The notes: a model not told the origin generated them from the sequence alone. Positions 55,001 through 63,405 are shown, counted from the first letter of the stretch. The stretch: DNA of 64,000 nt from Haliscomenobacter sp965225875 (GCF_965225875.1 NZ_CBDDBS010000002.1:434001-498000); one strand, 5' to 3'. A program made the numbers and translations.

Positions 55001-55152
55001 CAAAGATGACCAGCTTCCGGGTTTATGTCAATGGTTTGAACCTCTTTACCATTTCTGATTTCGATGCGTTTGACCCAGAATCTAGCAGTGCTACTGGCCA
55101 GTTCTACCCACAACAGCGGGTAATCAACGGTGGTGTAACTGTTACTTTCTAA
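52012..55152 (+). CDS. SusC/RagA-family TonB-linked outer membrane transporter
   Basis: A 1046-aa transporter. A signal peptide (to about residue 28) is followed by a carboxypeptidase-D-regulatory-like domain (KISGKVIDKDSGPLIGV), the TonB box region DEVVVVGYG (about residue 107-115), a plug (about 120-235: GVILITTKRG) and a long barrel ending in NGGVTVTF. SusC proteins form the barrel of an outer membrane nutrient pump, with SusD as a lid. The substrate cannot be read here because no glycoside hydrolase or peptidase follows; the locus instead carries FG-GAP and haloperoxidase-like proteins. The gene starts 236 bp after the tricorn stop and ends 22 bp before susD. Confidence 0.94.
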   Translation: MKKTNLRSLLVLLLCIAGACLPPGAFAQTKISGKVIDKDSGPLIGVSILVKNTTTGTVSELDGSFSLNAPDANATLVFSYTGYATQEIALAGRTNLDVTMSTDNLLLDEVVVVGYGVQKKETVTGAVSSVKGSDLVKSPAVNVSNSIAGRMAGVVAVNRSGEPGYDGSGIRIRGSNTLNNNDALIVIDGIPARAGGLDRLNPNDIEKISVLKDASAAIYGSRAANGVILITTKRGKISKPELSYSFNQGYTQPTQLPAVADAAQYTEMLNDLDIYGLPASEWAAATTAYKTTGTYTRPNGQVRKAPFQPEDFQKYRDGSDPWGHPNTDWYAETIKNWSPQQRHNLQMTGGTENLKYLASLGYQNQDGVYINSATGYKQYDLRINLDAKINEFINVNLGMLGRQEYRFFPTRGAGAIFRMLIRGKPQQPAYWPDGRPGPDIENGENPVVITTNQTGYDQDKRDYFQTNGQIDIKIPGIKGLKFSGTAAIDKLNTNRKLWQTPWTLYERGTGFEADGVTPKLVAAKRGPAEPRLDLFNSTQLNVLLGGVLTYEKTFGDHNLTVLAGSNRETIDGTNFQAFRRFFISPALDQLFAGGDLEKNNGGGAFTRARLNYFGRVAYNFKEKYLLEFLWRYDGSDIFPEETRYGFFPGVMGGWVLSEEKFMDAIPAINYLKLRGSWGQMGNDQIATYQYLSTYGFRSYILGNVETKTLFEARIPNELITWEVATNANIGLEGSILNDKITFEFDYFNNKRTNILWTKNASVPQSTGLTLPAQNIGEVENKGFDALIGYRTNIGKLKLNVSVNGGYAKNKILFWDEAPGAPEWQRTTGRPMFTEQVYQYDGVFATQAEIDAEKLDYKAIVNTLRPGDMKYKDFNGDGKITPDDRVRTDFNNTPTFQGGLNVIASYQGFDLNILFQGSAGAKQYVSPGEMGNIGNYLLSMYTDRWTVENPSSVHPRIANRSDQYYSGGNDYWFRSTDYIRLKNVEIGYSLPDNIVKKAKMTSFRVYVNGLNLFTISDFDAFDPESSSATGQFYPQQRVINGGVTVTF

Positions 55153-55174
55153 CACCCTAAAAATCAATAAAACG

Positions 55175-57016
55175 ATGAGAAACATCATCATAGGATTAAT
55201 TGCAGTTTTGTTCATCAACAGTTGTAATGACGACTTCGTCAATACACAACCCCTGGACCAGTTGGCTCAAACGGCGGTTTGGACGGATGGTTCGCTGGCT
55301 GAAGCTTTTGTTTCTGAAATCTACGCCGGACTTGGCAATGGCGGTTTCGACGAGCAAATGAACGCTTCGCTGACCGACGAGACCATCTTCACGCACCCTG
55401 GACGGGGTATTACCACCATCACGGAAGGACGCTCCAACCCAGCCGATCCAGGATGGATCAATGGCACCTTAAGCTGGGGCAACATGTACCTGCGGATTCG
55501 CGCTGCCAACCTGGCATTGAAAAACCTGGAAGCTCCACAATTCAACAACCCTACCCTGGTAGATCGTTTGAAGGGAGAAGCCAAGTTTATGCGTGCCTAC
55601 TACTACCAGCAATTGCTGCGTTATTTCGGGGGCGTTCCAATCGTGGATAAGCCTTATGAATTGAGTGACACCGACTTTTTGTCGGCGAGAAATACCTACG
55701 AAGAGTGTGTGAACTTCATCGTGAAGGATTGTGATGAAGCCGCTGCATTGTTGGACGGAAAAACGCTGGTGGCTGGCCGGGCCACCAAAGCTGCTGCCCT
55801 GGCGTTGAAGTCTCGCGTATTGTTGTACGCTGCCAGTGACCTGCACGACATTCCAACCGCCAAAGCGAAGTCAAGTGTAATCGCAAGCTACGCCAAGCCA
55901 GAATTGGTTGGCTATGTGAGTGGAGACCGCAAAGCACGTTGGGAAAAAGCGCGTGATGCAGCCAAAGCAGTACTGGATTTGCCAGGCTTTGGTTACCAAC
56001 TTGGTTTGTCGGCTCCAGCTGCACAAGCAGACGCGGTAAACAACTACATGAATGCTTCTTTGTCCCGCAATGGCGGTGAAAAAGAAATCATTCTGGGTCG
56101 TTATTTCATCAACGCCAAGCAAGAAAACGGTGGTCGTCAGGGTCTGTTCAACGGTCCTAACGGTTACCACAACTGGGCGGGTAACACGCCGATCCAGCTA
56201 ATGGTCGATGATTACGAAATGATGGATGGCAGCAAATTTGATTGGACAAATCCAACCCACGCTGCAGCCCCCTATACCAATCGTGATCCACGTTTCTACG
56301 CTTCAATTCTTTATGATGGTTCAAACTGGAAGCCACGTACTTCCGATGTTGCATCAAAAGATCCAGCCAACCAAATTCAAACGGGTACTTACGAAGTGAT
56401 GAATGGTGCCAGCAAAGTGCCACACTTCGGTTTGGATACCCGTAAGAGTACCGTGGAAGACTGGAATGGCAGCTACACTGGCTATTACGCACGGAAGTTC
56501 ATCGATCCAAACCCATCCATTGTTGACCAAAACACCTGGCAACAAATTCCATGGCCAACTTTGCGTTACACTGAAGCCATCTTCAACTACGCTGAGGCTT
56601 TGATCGAATTGGGTGACGACGCTACTGCGCGTACCTGGCTCAACAAGATTCGTTTCCGCGCAGGTATGCCTGCCCTGACCGAATCCGGTGATGCCCTCAA
56701 GCAACGCATGCGCAACGAAAAACGCATCGAAATGTACCTGGAAGAGCAGCGTTATCACGATACGCGCCGATGGATGATTGCGCCCACCACCCTGGGCCGC
56801 AAAGCCAATGGTATCAACATCACCGGTACCTTGAAAGCGGGCAAAAACGTGACATTGTACAAGTACGATCCGACCAATTACGATTATACTTACAAGGTCT
56901 TTGAAATTGACCCAGGTAAGGAAAACCGCGCCTGGTTGGATAAACAGTACTACTTGCCGATCCATCGCGATGAGATGAACCGGAACAATAAACTGGTTCA
57001 AAACCCAGGGTACTAA
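55175..57016 (+). CDS. SusD/RagB-family surface lipoprotein
   Basis: A 613-aa lipoprotein with a short signal (MRNIIIGLIAVLFINSC; lipid Cys at 17) and a TPR-rich SusD fold: N-terminal P-L-D-Q, F-M-R-A-Y-Y-Y-Q-Q-L-L-R-Y-F-G-G-V-P near residue 140 and the C-terminal L-R-Y-T-E-A-I-F-N-Y-A-E-A-L-I-E-L-G with R-M-R-N-E-K-R-I-E-M-Y-L-E-E-Q-R-Y-H-D-T-R-R-W. It caps the SusC barrel to capture a ligand at the cell surface. It follows susC by 22 bp and forms one operon with it. A hairpin just after its stop may end or attenuate transcription. Confidence 0.94.
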   Translation: MRNIIIGLIAVLFINSCNDDFVNTQPLDQLAQTAVWTDGSLAEAFVSEIYAGLGNGGFDEQMNASLTDETIFTHPGRGITTITEGRSNPADPGWINGTLSWGNMYLRIRAANLALKNLEAPQFNNPTLVDRLKGEAKFMRAYYYQQLLRYFGGVPIVDKPYELSDTDFLSARNTYEECVNFIVKDCDEAAALLDGKTLVAGRATKAAALALKSRVLLYAASDLHDIPTAKAKSSVIASYAKPELVGYVSGDRKARWEKARDAAKAVLDLPGFGYQLGLSAPAAQADAVNNYMNASLSRNGGEKEIILGRYFINAKQENGGRQGLFNGPNGYHNWAGNTPIQLMVDDYEMMDGSKFDWTNPTHAAAPYTNRDPRFYASILYDGSNWKPRTSDVASKDPANQIQTGTYEVMNGASKVPHFGLDTRKSTVEDWNGSYTGYYARKFIDPNPSIVDQNTWQQIPWPTLRYTEAIFNYAEALIELGDDATARTWLNKIRFRAGMPALTESGDALKQRMRNEKRIEMYLEEQRYHDTRRWMIAPTTLGRKANGINITGTLKAGKNVTLYKYDPTNYDYTYKVFEIDPGKENRAWLDKQYYLPIHRDEMNRNNKLVQNPGY

Positions 57017-57045
57017 TCCTGAGTTAGTCTACTGAAATAAATGCA

Positions 57046-57081
57046 AGGGGCGCAAAAGAACGAATGGTCTTTTGTGCCCCT
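57046..57081 (+). terminator. Hairpin after the SusD gene
   Basis: A 14-bp stem with one G.U wobble (AGGGGCGCAAAAGA / TCTTTTGTGCCCCT; 57046-57059 with 57068-57081), 8-nt loop, followed by a T-rich tract. It may attenuate read-through to the CRTAC1 gene. Confidence 0.7.
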
Positions 57082-57140
57082 TTGCTTTGCTTTTAGGGCC
57101 TTTGTGCTAAATTTGTGCCTACCACATACCTTTTGAAACA

Positions 57141-60100
57141 ATGCCAACAATGAGCGCCATCCATACCTATCTGAAAGTAAGTGCTTTCCTTTGCCTTCTT
57201 TTGTTTTTATGCCAATGCAAAAAAAGTACTACCCCCGGGAACGCTCCCGCTGATGCCCTGTTTACCTTGCTTGACCCTGCTAAAACGGGCGTAGATTTCC
57301 AAAATGCCATCACTGAAGGCCTCAATACCAACGTCCTCATGTATGAATACTTCTACAACGGTGGCGGCGTAGCAGTAGGCGATGTCAACAACGATGGTCT
57401 CGACGACTTGTATTTCACCAGCAACATGCAATCCAATCGCCTTTATTTGAACAAGGGCAACATGGTTTTTGAAGACATCACCATTGGCGCAGGTGTAACG
57501 GGCCGGGAAGGGCCCTGGAAAACGGGTACCACCATGGCCGATGTGAATGGCGATGGATTGTTGGATATTTATGTTTGTTATTCGGGTAGCGTGAGCCCCG
57601 AAGCTCGCGCAAATCAACTGTTCATCAATCAAGGGGTAGACCCCAATGGCAAACCCGTTTTCACTGAAAAAGCCGCTGAATACGGCCTCAACAGCCCTGG
57701 TACCAGCACCCAGGCCAGTTTTTTTGACTACGATAAGGACGGGGATCTGGACATGTTTTTGCTGAACCACAACCCGCGCTCGCTCCCAGTTTTGGATGAG
57801 GCTACCACCGCCGAAATCCTCAAAGTAGACGACCCAGAAAATGGCATGCGCCTGTTTCGCCAGGATAAAGGCCCCGATGGGCAACCCTTGTTTAAAGACA
57901 TTACCCAACAAGCTGGCTTACTCAGCTCAGCTCTTTCCTACGGCCTGGGGGCCGCTATGGCCGACTACAACGGCGACGGTTGGATCGACATGTACATTTC
58001 CAACGACTACACCATTCCCGACTTTTTGTACATCAACAATCAGCGGGGAGGTTTTGTCAATCAAATCAATACCAGCATCGGGCATTTTTCCCATTTCTCG
58101 ATGGGCAGCGACGCCGCTGACGTTAACAACGACGGCCTGGTGGATATTTTCACCCTTGACATGTTGCCCGAAGACAATCGCCGTCAGAAACTCCTAATGG
58201 CCCCGGACAACTACGAAAAATTTGACTTCAACCTCCGGGTAGGCTTTGGTCACCAGTACATGCGCAACATGCTCCAGATCAACCAGGGCCTGGTCAATGG
58301 CACTTTGACCTTTACCGAAATGGGGCAATTGGCGGGTATTTCCAGTACCGACTGGAGTTGGGCTGCGCTTTTTGCCGATTACGACAACGATGGTTGGAAA
58401 GACCTCTACATCACCAATGGTTACCTGCGCGACTACACCAACCTCGACTTCCTGAAATACATGGGCGATTACGTCCAAAACAACCAGGGTAATATCCAGC
58501 GCCAAAACGTCTTGGAACTGGTGCAGCAAATCCCGGCTTCCAACCTCAGCAATTACGTCTTCAAAAACAAGGATGGCCTGAGTTTTGAAAACCAAAGCCA
58601 GGCCTGGGGCATCGCCCAACCTTCCAATAGCAACGGCGCCGCTTACTCCGACTTGGACAATGACGGCGATTTGGACCTGGTGGTGAACAACATCAATCTG
58701 GCAGCGGCCATCTATCAAAACGAAGCAGACAAACGATTTAAACACCATTACCTAAAAGTTAAACTGGAAGGTGATGGGCAAAACAAGCTAGGCCTGGGTG
58801 CCAAAGTGACCATTTTCCAGGGCAATAAAATGCAGTACCTAGAACAAATGCCAACCCGTGGGTATCAATCCAGCGTTACGCCGGTTTTGCATTTTGGATT
58901 GGGCGAAAGCAGCTCAATTGACAGCCTCAAAATAACCTGGTTGAGTGGCAAAACTGAGGTTTTGCGTCAGGTAAAGGCCGACCAACAATTGACTTTGAGT
59001 GAAAAAAATGCGGGGGCTCAAGCTTCAAAAACAGCACCAATCACTCCGGCTATTTTTAAAGAAGTAGCCAGCCCGATTGCCTATACCGCAGCTAGTAACA
59101 ACCTCAATGATTTTAAACGCCAACCCCTACTCAGTAACCCGCTCTCCCAGGTTGGGCCTTGTATGACCAAGGGCGATGCAAACGGGGATGGCCTGGAAGA
59201 TGTATACGTTGGAGGTGGCAGTGGCCAGGCCGGGGCCTTGTTTTTGCAAAATAAAAATGGCTCGTTCACGCGGAAAAACCAGGCCGCTTTTGAAGCCGAC
59301 AAAGCCAGCGATGATGCCGATGCCCTGTTCTTTGACGCCAATGGCGATGGGTCAGCAGACTTGTACGTGTGCAGCGGAGGTTATGCCAATTTTATGCCCG
59401 AGGATGCAGCCTTGCAAGACCGCCTGTACCTGAACGATGGCAAAGGCAATTTCAGCAAAAGTGCCAAGGCCCTGCCGAAGATGCTGGTCAGCAAAAGTTG
59501 TGTTCGCGCAGCAGATGTGAACGGCGATAGGAAAATGGACTTGTTTGTTGGTGGCCGGGTAGTTCCAGGTCGTTACCCAGAAATCCCGCGCAGCTACCTC
59601 TTGATCAACGATGGTAAGGGGCTGTTCAAAGACCAAACTTCCAGCCTCGCGCCTACCCTGTCGAACATCGGCCTGGTTAGCGATGCAGCATGGCATGATT
59701 TGAACGGGGATAAAAAGCCGGAACTGATCATTGTAGGTGAGTTTATGCCGATTACGGTTTTGGGGCAAAAAAATGGAAAATGGGCCGAAGTGAGTGGGGA
59801 TTATTTTGACAAAAAATACGCAGGCTGTTGGAATAAACTCCTACTCGAAGACCTAACCGGAGATGGAAAAATGGATCTGCTGGTTGGAAACCTGGGCCAA
59901 AACTCCCAGCTCAAAGCTAGCGATAAGGAACCCGCAGAATTGTACTTCAAAGATTTTGACGACAATGGCGCGGTGGATCCCATCCTTTGTTTTTTCAAAC
60001 AGGGCACCAGTTATCCATACGTTACCCGTGATGAACTGTTGGACCAAATGAGCATCATGCGGGGTCGATTCCCGGATTACAAAAGTTATGCGGATGCGAC

Positions 60101-60515
60101 GCTGAAGGAAGTGTTTACCGCTGATGAACTGAAGGGCGCTACCCGCTTGGAAGCCAATTTTCTCAAAACCGCCTTGTTTGTAGCTGATGCCAAAGGGAAG
60201 TTTCAGGAAAAAGCGCTGCCCCTGGAGGTTCAGGCATCACCCATTTTTGCCATCAGCAGCCTCGATTATGATCAGGATGGGAAAAAGGATTTGTTCCTGG
60301 GGGGAAACATCAGCAAAGCCCGTTTGAAATTTGGCAAATACGATGCGAATTATGGCCTGATCTTGCGGGGAGATGGAAAAGGGGCATTCAGTGCAGTTCC
60401 ACAAAAACAGGCAGGTTTGCGGCTGGTTGGGGATGTAAGGAGTGTGCTGGTGGTGCAGGACAAGTTGATTGTTGGGGTGCACCAACAGCCAGTGAAAGCA
60501 TTTACCTGGGATTGA
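57141..60515 (+). CDS. CRTAC1-like FG-GAP/VCBS and ASPIC/UnbV repeat lipoprotein
   Basis: A 1124-aa surface lipoprotein; the signal ends in LFLCQC, lipid Cys about residue 29. It is made of FG-GAP/VCBS beta-propeller blades with calcium-binding D-.-.-.-D-G-.-.-D loops (GDVNNDGLDDLYF, ADVNGDGLLDIYV, ADYNGDGWIDMYI), a central ASPIC/UnbV domain (about 540-610, LKVKLEGDGQNKLGLGAKV) and a second propeller. Such CRTAC1-type proteins commonly accompany SusCD pairs in Bacteroidota and may bind large ligands. No catalytic residues are recognised. It starts 124 bp after susD and precedes the haloperoxidase-like lipoprotein by 208 bp. Confidence 0.9.
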   Translation: MPTMSAIHTYLKVSAFLCLLLFLCQCKKSTTPGNAPADALFTLLDPAKTGVDFQNAITEGLNTNVLMYEYFYNGGGVAVGDVNNDGLDDLYFTSNMQSNRLYLNKGNMVFEDITIGAGVTGREGPWKTGTTMADVNGDGLLDIYVCYSGSVSPEARANQLFINQGVDPNGKPVFTEKAAEYGLNSPGTSTQASFFDYDKDGDLDMFLLNHNPRSLPVLDEATTAEILKVDDPENGMRLFRQDKGPDGQPLFKDITQQAGLLSSALSYGLGAAMADYNGDGWIDMYISNDYTIPDFLYINNQRGGFVNQINTSIGHFSHFSMGSDAADVNNDGLVDIFTLDMLPEDNRRQKLLMAPDNYEKFDFNLRVGFGHQYMRNMLQINQGLVNGTLTFTEMGQLAGISSTDWSWAALFADYDNDGWKDLYITNGYLRDYTNLDFLKYMGDYVQNNQGNIQRQNVLELVQQIPASNLSNYVFKNKDGLSFENQSQAWGIAQPSNSNGAAYSDLDNDGDLDLVVNNINLAAAIYQNEADKRFKHHYLKVKLEGDGQNKLGLGAKVTIFQGNKMQYLEQMPTRGYQSSVTPVLHFGLGESSSIDSLKITWLSGKTEVLRQVKADQQLTLSEKNAGAQASKTAPITPAIFKEVASPIAYTAASNNLNDFKRQPLLSNPLSQVGPCMTKGDANGDGLEDVYVGGGSGQAGALFLQNKNGSFTRKNQAAFEADKASDDADALFFDANGDGSADLYVCSGGYANFMPEDAALQDRLYLNDGKGNFSKSAKALPKMLVSKSCVRAADVNGDRKMDLFVGGRVVPGRYPEIPRSYLLINDGKGLFKDQTSSLAPTLSNIGLVSDAAWHDLNGDKKPELIIVGEFMPITVLGQKNGKWAEVSGDYFDKKYAGCWNKLLLEDLTGDGKMDLLVGNLGQNSQLKASDKEPAELYFKDFDDNGAVDPILCFFKQGTSYPYVTRDELLDQMSIMRGRFPDYKSYADATLKEVFTADELKGATRLEANFLKTALFVADAKGKFQEKALPLEVQASPIFAISSLDYDQDGKKDLFLGGNISKARLKFGKYDANYGLILRGDGKGAFSAVPQKQAGLRLVGDVRSVLVVQDKLIVGVHQQPVKAFTWD

Positions 60516-60578
60516 TTTTAAAGGTTAATTTTAATTTCTTTAGCACTATGTTTTTATTCAAAGTATTGCGCTAAAGAA

Positions 60579-60674
60579 CTTTTCAAAAGGCTGAACCTTT
60601 TGAAAAGGCGCATTTAGATTAAAGGTTACACTCAACTCTATGCCCCTTTTCGAAAGTTTCAGACTTTCGAAAAG
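60579..60674 (+). repeat. Twin 12-bp hairpins
   Basis: Two perfect hairpins of the same build, each 12-bp stem and 5-nt loop: CTTTTCAAAAGG at 60579-60590 with 60596-60607, and CTTTTCGAAAGT at 60646-60657 with 60663-60674. AAAGGTTAA (60520-60528) and TTAACCTTT (60676-60684) flank them as a further inverted pair. They lie between the CRTAC1 and haloperoxidase-like genes. Confidence 0.85.
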
Positions 60675-60723
60675 TTAACCTTTGCAACATCTTCGAACTA
60701 AGTTAACCGACTAAATTTTAATC

Positions 60724-62046
60724 ATGATTGATTTTAAGCGACATATAAGACCATCCTTGTATGGTTGTTTATTGCTGTTTTTTTTGATCAGCTGTCAGAA
60801 AAAGGCAGCAGTCAGCCCCGAAATCAGCTCCAGTGACATCTCCAAAGTCATCACCCAAATGACCGACGTGATGATCCACGACGTGAGCAATCCACCCCTC
60901 GCTGCCCGATTCTTTTCGTACACCTGTCTGGCCGCTTATGAAGTGATCGCCCTGCACGACTCGGAATTCCCTTCCATGCACGGCAGGTTGAACGATTTCC
61001 CCAAAATTGAAAAACCCGGTACCACTGGTGAGTACGACTACCAACTGGCCGCCGCCCTAGCCATGTACGAAACCGCCAAAAAACTCCAACCCTCCGGCCC
61101 AAGACTGGATACTTTGGGAAAAAAATGGCTGGATTCATTAAAAATATCCGGCGTTGACCCTGTTCAATTGGATAATGCCCTGGCTTATGCCCAGGCCATC
61201 AGCGCCCAAATCCTGGCCTACGCTAAGGCCGACCGCTACAACCGCATCAGCAATTATCCGCGCTATACGCCACTGGGGACTGAAGGTTCCTGGTATCCCA
61301 CTCCGCCGGGTTATTTTGCTCCGGTAGAACCCTATTTCAATACCATTCGCCCCTTCACCCTCGATTCAGCGGCGCAATTCAAACCCGCACCGCCAGAGCC
61401 TTTTTCAGCGGATAAAAAATCCGGCTTTTATGCTCAAATGCAAGAGGTATATGCCCAGGATTTGACCAAAGAGAAACAGGAAATTGCCGCTTTTTGGGAT
61501 TGCAACCCCTTTGCCCTACAAGACAACGGCCACTTGATGGTGGGTATGAAAAAAATCTCTCCTGGCGCACATTGGATGGGCATTGCCGGGATTGCCTGCC
61601 AACAAAGTAAGGCGAGTGTGGCCAAAACCATCCAGGTGTACACCGCCCTGGCCATTGGCCTGATGGACGGCTTTTACTGCTGCTGGGATGAAAAATACCG
61701 CAGCAACCGCATCCGCCCGGAAACGGCCATCCGCAAGTACATCGACCCAAAGTGGAAGCCCTTCCTGCAAACACCACCGTTCCCGGAATACCTCAGCGGG
61801 CACTCCACCATTTCTTCGGCGGCAGCCACCATTTTGACCCATTTTTTTGGCGATAACTTTGCTTACACAGATACAGTCGAAGAGCGTTTTGGCTTAAAAA
61901 AACGGTCTTTTACTTCTTTTAAACAGGCGGCGGCTGAGGCGGGGATTTCGAGGCTATATGGTGGGATTCACTTTATTGATGCGATTACAAATGGACAGAA
62001 GCAAGGAGAAAAAGTGGGGGAATTGGTGCTTGGGAAGGTGCTGTAG
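60724..62046 (+). CDS. Vanadium-dependent haloperoxidase-family lipoprotein
   Basis: A 440-aa lipoprotein (lipobox L-I-S-C, Cys 24) of the same family as the eCIS-encoded enzyme. All vanadate/phosphate ligands are present: K324 and R331 (K-x6-RP), S358-G359-H360, R410 and H416 (SRLYGGIHF). The family oxidises halides or acts as an acid phosphatase. The lipid anchor places it in the periplasm or on the surface next to the SusCD/CRTAC1 proteins. This SusC-SusD-CRTAC1-haloperoxidase order is a recurrent Bacteroidota arrangement as far as I recall. Its N-terminal half differs from the eCIS copy, so it is a distant paralogue and not a recent duplicate. Confidence 0.9.
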   Translation: MIDFKRHIRPSLYGCLLLFFLISCQKKAAVSPEISSSDISKVITQMTDVMIHDVSNPPLAARFFSYTCLAAYEVIALHDSEFPSMHGRLNDFPKIEKPGTTGEYDYQLAAALAMYETAKKLQPSGPRLDTLGKKWLDSLKISGVDPVQLDNALAYAQAISAQILAYAKADRYNRISNYPRYTPLGTEGSWYPTPPGYFAPVEPYFNTIRPFTLDSAAQFKPAPPEPFSADKKSGFYAQMQEVYAQDLTKEKQEIAAFWDCNPFALQDNGHLMVGMKKISPGAHWMGIAGIACQQSKASVAKTIQVYTALAIGLMDGFYCCWDEKYRSNRIRPETAIRKYIDPKWKPFLQTPPFPEYLSGHSTISSAAATILTHFFGDNFAYTDTVEERFGLKKRSFTSFKQAAAEAGISRLYGGIHFIDAITNGQKQGEKVGELVLGKVL

Positions 62047-62121
62047 GTTCTTGAACAAGGCCTCTTTTGCAAAAATCGCTTAGCTTAGCTGCACAGATGC
62101 CCTTAGGCTGAACGCAAAAAC

Positions 62122-62248
62122 TTCTTAGGTGAACCCCTTAGATGAACTTAGGTGCCTTAGGTGGTGAAAACAAAAAAATGCCCTGCGAAGCAGGGCCCTT
62201 GTTCACCACCTAAGGCACCTAAGTTCATCTAAGGGGTTCACCTAAGAA
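62122..62248. repeat. Perfect 47-bp inverted repeat with an inner hairpin
   Basis: Arms 62122-62168 and 62202-62248 are exact reverse complements over 47 bp. The loop carries a perfect hairpin GCCCTGC-GAA-GCAGGGC (62180-62196), and a further TGCGCC/GGCGCA hairpin follows at 62253-62267. The arms contain CTTAGGTGGT, as in the repeat at 45121-45180. It lies between the haloperoxidase-like lipoprotein and rlmH. Confidence 0.92.
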
Positions 62249-62302
62249 ATTGTGCGCCTACGGCGCAAGCAGAGTAAAGAATTTATGTTTTAACAAGATG
62301 TA

Positions 62303-62776
62303 ATGAAAACCACCTTCTCCTACATTGGCAAAACCGCCGACAAATACCTCGAAGAGGGCTGCAGCATTTACGAACGCCGCCTGAAGCACTATTTGTCTTA
62401 CGAAACCGTGCTGATCCCCGACATCAAAAACGGTGGCAAACTCGAGCCAGAACAACTCAAAATCAAGGAAGGAGAACAAATTCTGCAACGCCTGAAAAAT
62501 GACGACTGCCTCATATTGCTGGATGAGCGGGGCAAGGTCTACACCTCCGAGCAATTTGCAGCCAATATGGATCAGTGGTTTCAAGCCCCTTACAAACGCC
62601 TCGTTTTTCAGGTAGGAGGTGCTTTTGGTTTTTCCGAAGCGGTGTATCAACGCGCGAATTATAAACTTTCCCTGTCGGCGATGACATTTTCCCACCAGAT
62701 GATTCGTTTGTTTTTTTTAGAGCAACTGTACCGTGCGATGACTATCTTGCGCAATGAACCATATCACAACAGTTAA
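62303..62776 (+). CDS. rlmH: 23S rRNA (pseudouridine1915-N3)-methyltransferase
   Basis: A 157-aa SPOUT methyltransferase that modifies pseudouridine 1915 in helix 69 of 23S rRNA using SAM. The family motifs are present: I-G-K-T near residue 7, L-L-D-E-R-G-K-.-Y-.-S-E-.-F-A near residue 72, the knot segment F-Q-V-G-G-A-F-G-F-S-E (about 101-111), and the C-terminal L-S-L-S-.-M-T-F-S-H-Q-M-I-R-L-F-F-L-E-Q-L-Y-R-A. Length is exactly that of the family. The rhomboid gene starts 5 bp after its stop. Confidence 0.97.
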   Translation: MKTTFSYIGKTADKYLEEGCSIYERRLKHYLSYETVLIPDIKNGGKLEPEQLKIKEGEQILQRLKNDDCLILLDERGKVYTSEQFAANMDQWFQAPYKRLVFQVGGAFGFSEAVYQRANYKLSLSAMTFSHQMIRLFFLEQLYRAMTILRNEPYHNS

Positions 62777-62781
62777 CTGCA

Positions 62782-63405
62782 ATGGAGCAATTGAACTTTA
62801 CCTTGGCATTGTTGGTGCTGACCGGCCTGATCTCCTGGCAAGCCTTTAGTCGGCCCGACATGTACAACAAACTCATGTTTATTCCCTACGAAATGAAGCG
62901 GCAAAACGATTATTTCCGCTTCCTCACCCACGGAATGGTGCATGCAGATGGCAATCACTTGTTGTTCAACCTGATCACCCTGTGGATGTTTGGAGTAGGC
63001 ATTGAGTATTATTTCAAAGCTTATTTTGGCCCACAAGTTGGCATCACGCTATACATCTTGTTCTATTTCAGCGGGATCGTTTTGTCGGCCTTGCCTGATT
63101 ATTTCCGGCATCGGGACAATCCGAGTTATCGGGCTGTCGGGGCATCAGGAGGAGTATCCGCAGTGGTTTTTGGTTACATCTTTATGAATCCCTGGGATAA
63201 GGTATTTTGGATCATCCCAGCAGGCATTTATGGCGTACTTTACCTGGCTTACTCCGCTTACATGGATCGTTACGGCAATGACAACATTGGCCACAATGCG
63301 CATTTTTGGGGCGGTTTATACGGAATTGTTTTTGTGTACAGCCTACTGAAATTGACACGACCTGAAGTTTTGAGCATCATTTTTCAGAGCTATTTTTCAT
63401 TTTGA
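62782..63405 (+). CDS. Rhomboid-family intramembrane serine protease
   Basis: A 207-aa polytopic membrane protease with about six transmembrane helices. The catalytic dyad is S122 in GASG (120-123) and H174 in HFWGGLYG (H-x-x-G-x-x-x-G). H54 and N58 near the start of TM2 (HADGNHLLFN) fit the oxyanion/TM2 motif of rhomboids. It would cleave transmembrane substrates within the inner membrane. It sits 5 bp after rlmH, an arrangement that suggests co-transcription without obvious functional relation. The substrate is unknown. Confidence 0.92.
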   Translation: MEQLNFTLALLVLTGLISWQAFSRPDMYNKLMFIPYEMKRQNDYFRFLTHGMVHADGNHLLFNLITLWMFGVGIEYYFKAYFGPQVGITLYILFYFSGIVLSALPDYFRHRDNPSYRAVGASGGVSAVVFGYIFMNPWDKVFWIIPAGIYGVLYLAYSAYMDRYGNDNIGHNAHFWGGLYGIVFVYSLLKLTRPEVLSIIFQSYFSF

